In this document: in pieces, positions 7,878 to 8,045 of the stretch
Position numbering within the stretch: position 1 is the stretch's first letter
How the letters are laid out: each line of letters starts with the position of its first letter
DNA from: Caldilineales bacterium
GTDB lineage: Bacteria; Chloroflexota; Anaerolineae; JAAEKA01
Reading direction: 5' to 3'
Assembly: GCA_021463315.1 (NCBI GenBank)
Contig: JAJTXO010000151.1
Coordinates: forward strand, 1 to 8,045
Length of the DNA stretch: 8,045 nt
Position numbers and translations under genes: made by a program
Notes under the pieces: model-generated
Seen by the model: the letters and a program-made list of their open reading frames with translations, nothing else
The model's database searches: none
What the model was told of the DNA's origin: nothing

Positions 7878-7904
7878 GTTACGAGTTACGAGTTACTCGT
7901 TACG
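7878..7904. repeat. Heptanucleotide tandem array B (GTTACGA) with small inverted repeat
   Basis: GTTACGA occurs at 7878-7884 and 7885-7891, then GTTAC at 7892-7896, giving nearly three units of period 7. ACGAG (7888-7892) and CTCGT (7896-7900) form a 5-bp inverted repeat around TTA, and a further GTTACG follows at 7899-7904. It is a different sequence from array A with the same unit length. It ends five bases before the predicted resolvase -35. Confidence 0.65.
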
Positions 7905-7908
7905 CCGT

Positions 7909-7938
7909 TTGCCACTACTAGCACATCTGTGCTACAAT
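7909..7938 (+). promoter_or_regulatory. Promoter of the RusA-like gene (leaderless)
   Basis: TTGCCA (7909-7914, five of six bases) and TACAAT (7933-7938, five of six) are 18 bases apart. TGC at 7930-7932 adds an extended -10. Counting seven bases from the -10 places transcription start on the A of the ATG at 7945, so the transcript should have no leader. Confidence 0.65.
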
Positions 7939-7944
7939 CTGCTT

Positions 7945-8045
7945 ATGTCCACGCTGCGGGTCAACTTCCGGCTGCCGCTGCCGCCCAGCATCAACCAGCA
8001 ATACGCCACGGTCGATGGCCGCCGGGTGCTGAGCGAGAGCTCGCG
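7945..8045 (+). CDS. RusA-type Holliday-junction resolvase, N-terminal fragment
   Basis: Only the first 33 codons are inside the window. The visible sequence, FRLPLPPSINQQYATVDGRR followed by VLSESS, fits the beginning of the RusA family: a first strand, then the conserved PPSxNxxY box (residues 13-20), then a turn and GRRVLS. RusA enzymes are small dimeric metal-dependent nucleases that resolve four-way DNA junctions and are often phage-borne, though stand-alone chromosomal copies occur. The catalytic aspartates lie further along and cannot be checked here. The ATG at 7945 has no Shine-Dalgarno and follows the promoter's -10 by six bases. It is divergent from rsmI. The family call is likely, but it rests on a short stretch. 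Confidence 0.72.
   Translation, partial: MSTLRVNFRLPLPPSINQQYATVDGRRVLSESS

Noticed and set aside
7747..7904. CRISPR-like array
   Set aside because: The units are 7 bases with no unique spacers, so they are simple tandem repeats.

Overview
This looks like chromosomal DNA from a GC-rich bacterium. A Chloroflexota (Anaerolineae/Caldilineae-like) host is my best guess. It rests on the LysRS and RsmI sequence style, the VIT-VWA, PIG-L and RusA-type gene content, and start codons that sit directly after -10 boxes with no Shine-Dalgarno. This is inference, because no rRNA or other phylogenetic marker is present.

Layout from left to right. (1) 1-1196, minus: the N-terminal 398 codons of a secreted VIT + von Willebrand factor A protein, cut by the window edge. 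(2) 1346-2140, plus: a PIG-L/LmbE-family zinc deacetylase, divergent from (1), with a good promoter ending about 10 nt before its ATG. (3) 2309-2791 and 2800-4302, plus: greA and lysS, an 8-nt-spaced pair. The greA leader holds a consensus-like promoter followed by a GC hairpin and T-rich tract, so it may be an attenuator. (4) 4355-5086 and about 5141-6829, plus: a two-gene restriction-modification cassette. It has a PD-(D/E)XK-type putative endonuclease with an unusual D-x-K pair and a gamma-class (TaqI/Eco57I-like) adenine-N6 DNA methyltransferase. Its base composition is clearly lower in GC than its neighbours. (5) 6876-7727, minus: rsmI, convergent with the methyltransferase. (6) 7728-7944: an intergenic region with two different 7-bp tandem-repeat arrays. 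(7) 7945-8045, plus: the first 33 codons of a RusA-type Holliday-junction resolvase, apparently leaderless.

The housekeeping genes (greA, lysS, rsmI) are ordinary and probably form the native backbone. The restriction-modification pair is an accessory insertion between lysS and rsmI. There is no controller gene in it. The endonuclease has a normal ribosome binding site and could be served by read-through from lysS, while the methyltransferase seems to have its own promoter placed right at its start codon. That arrangement would let the protective activity be made independently. The points most worth following are this cassette (unknown specificity), the greA leader attenuator, the leaderless-start pattern and the heptad repeats.
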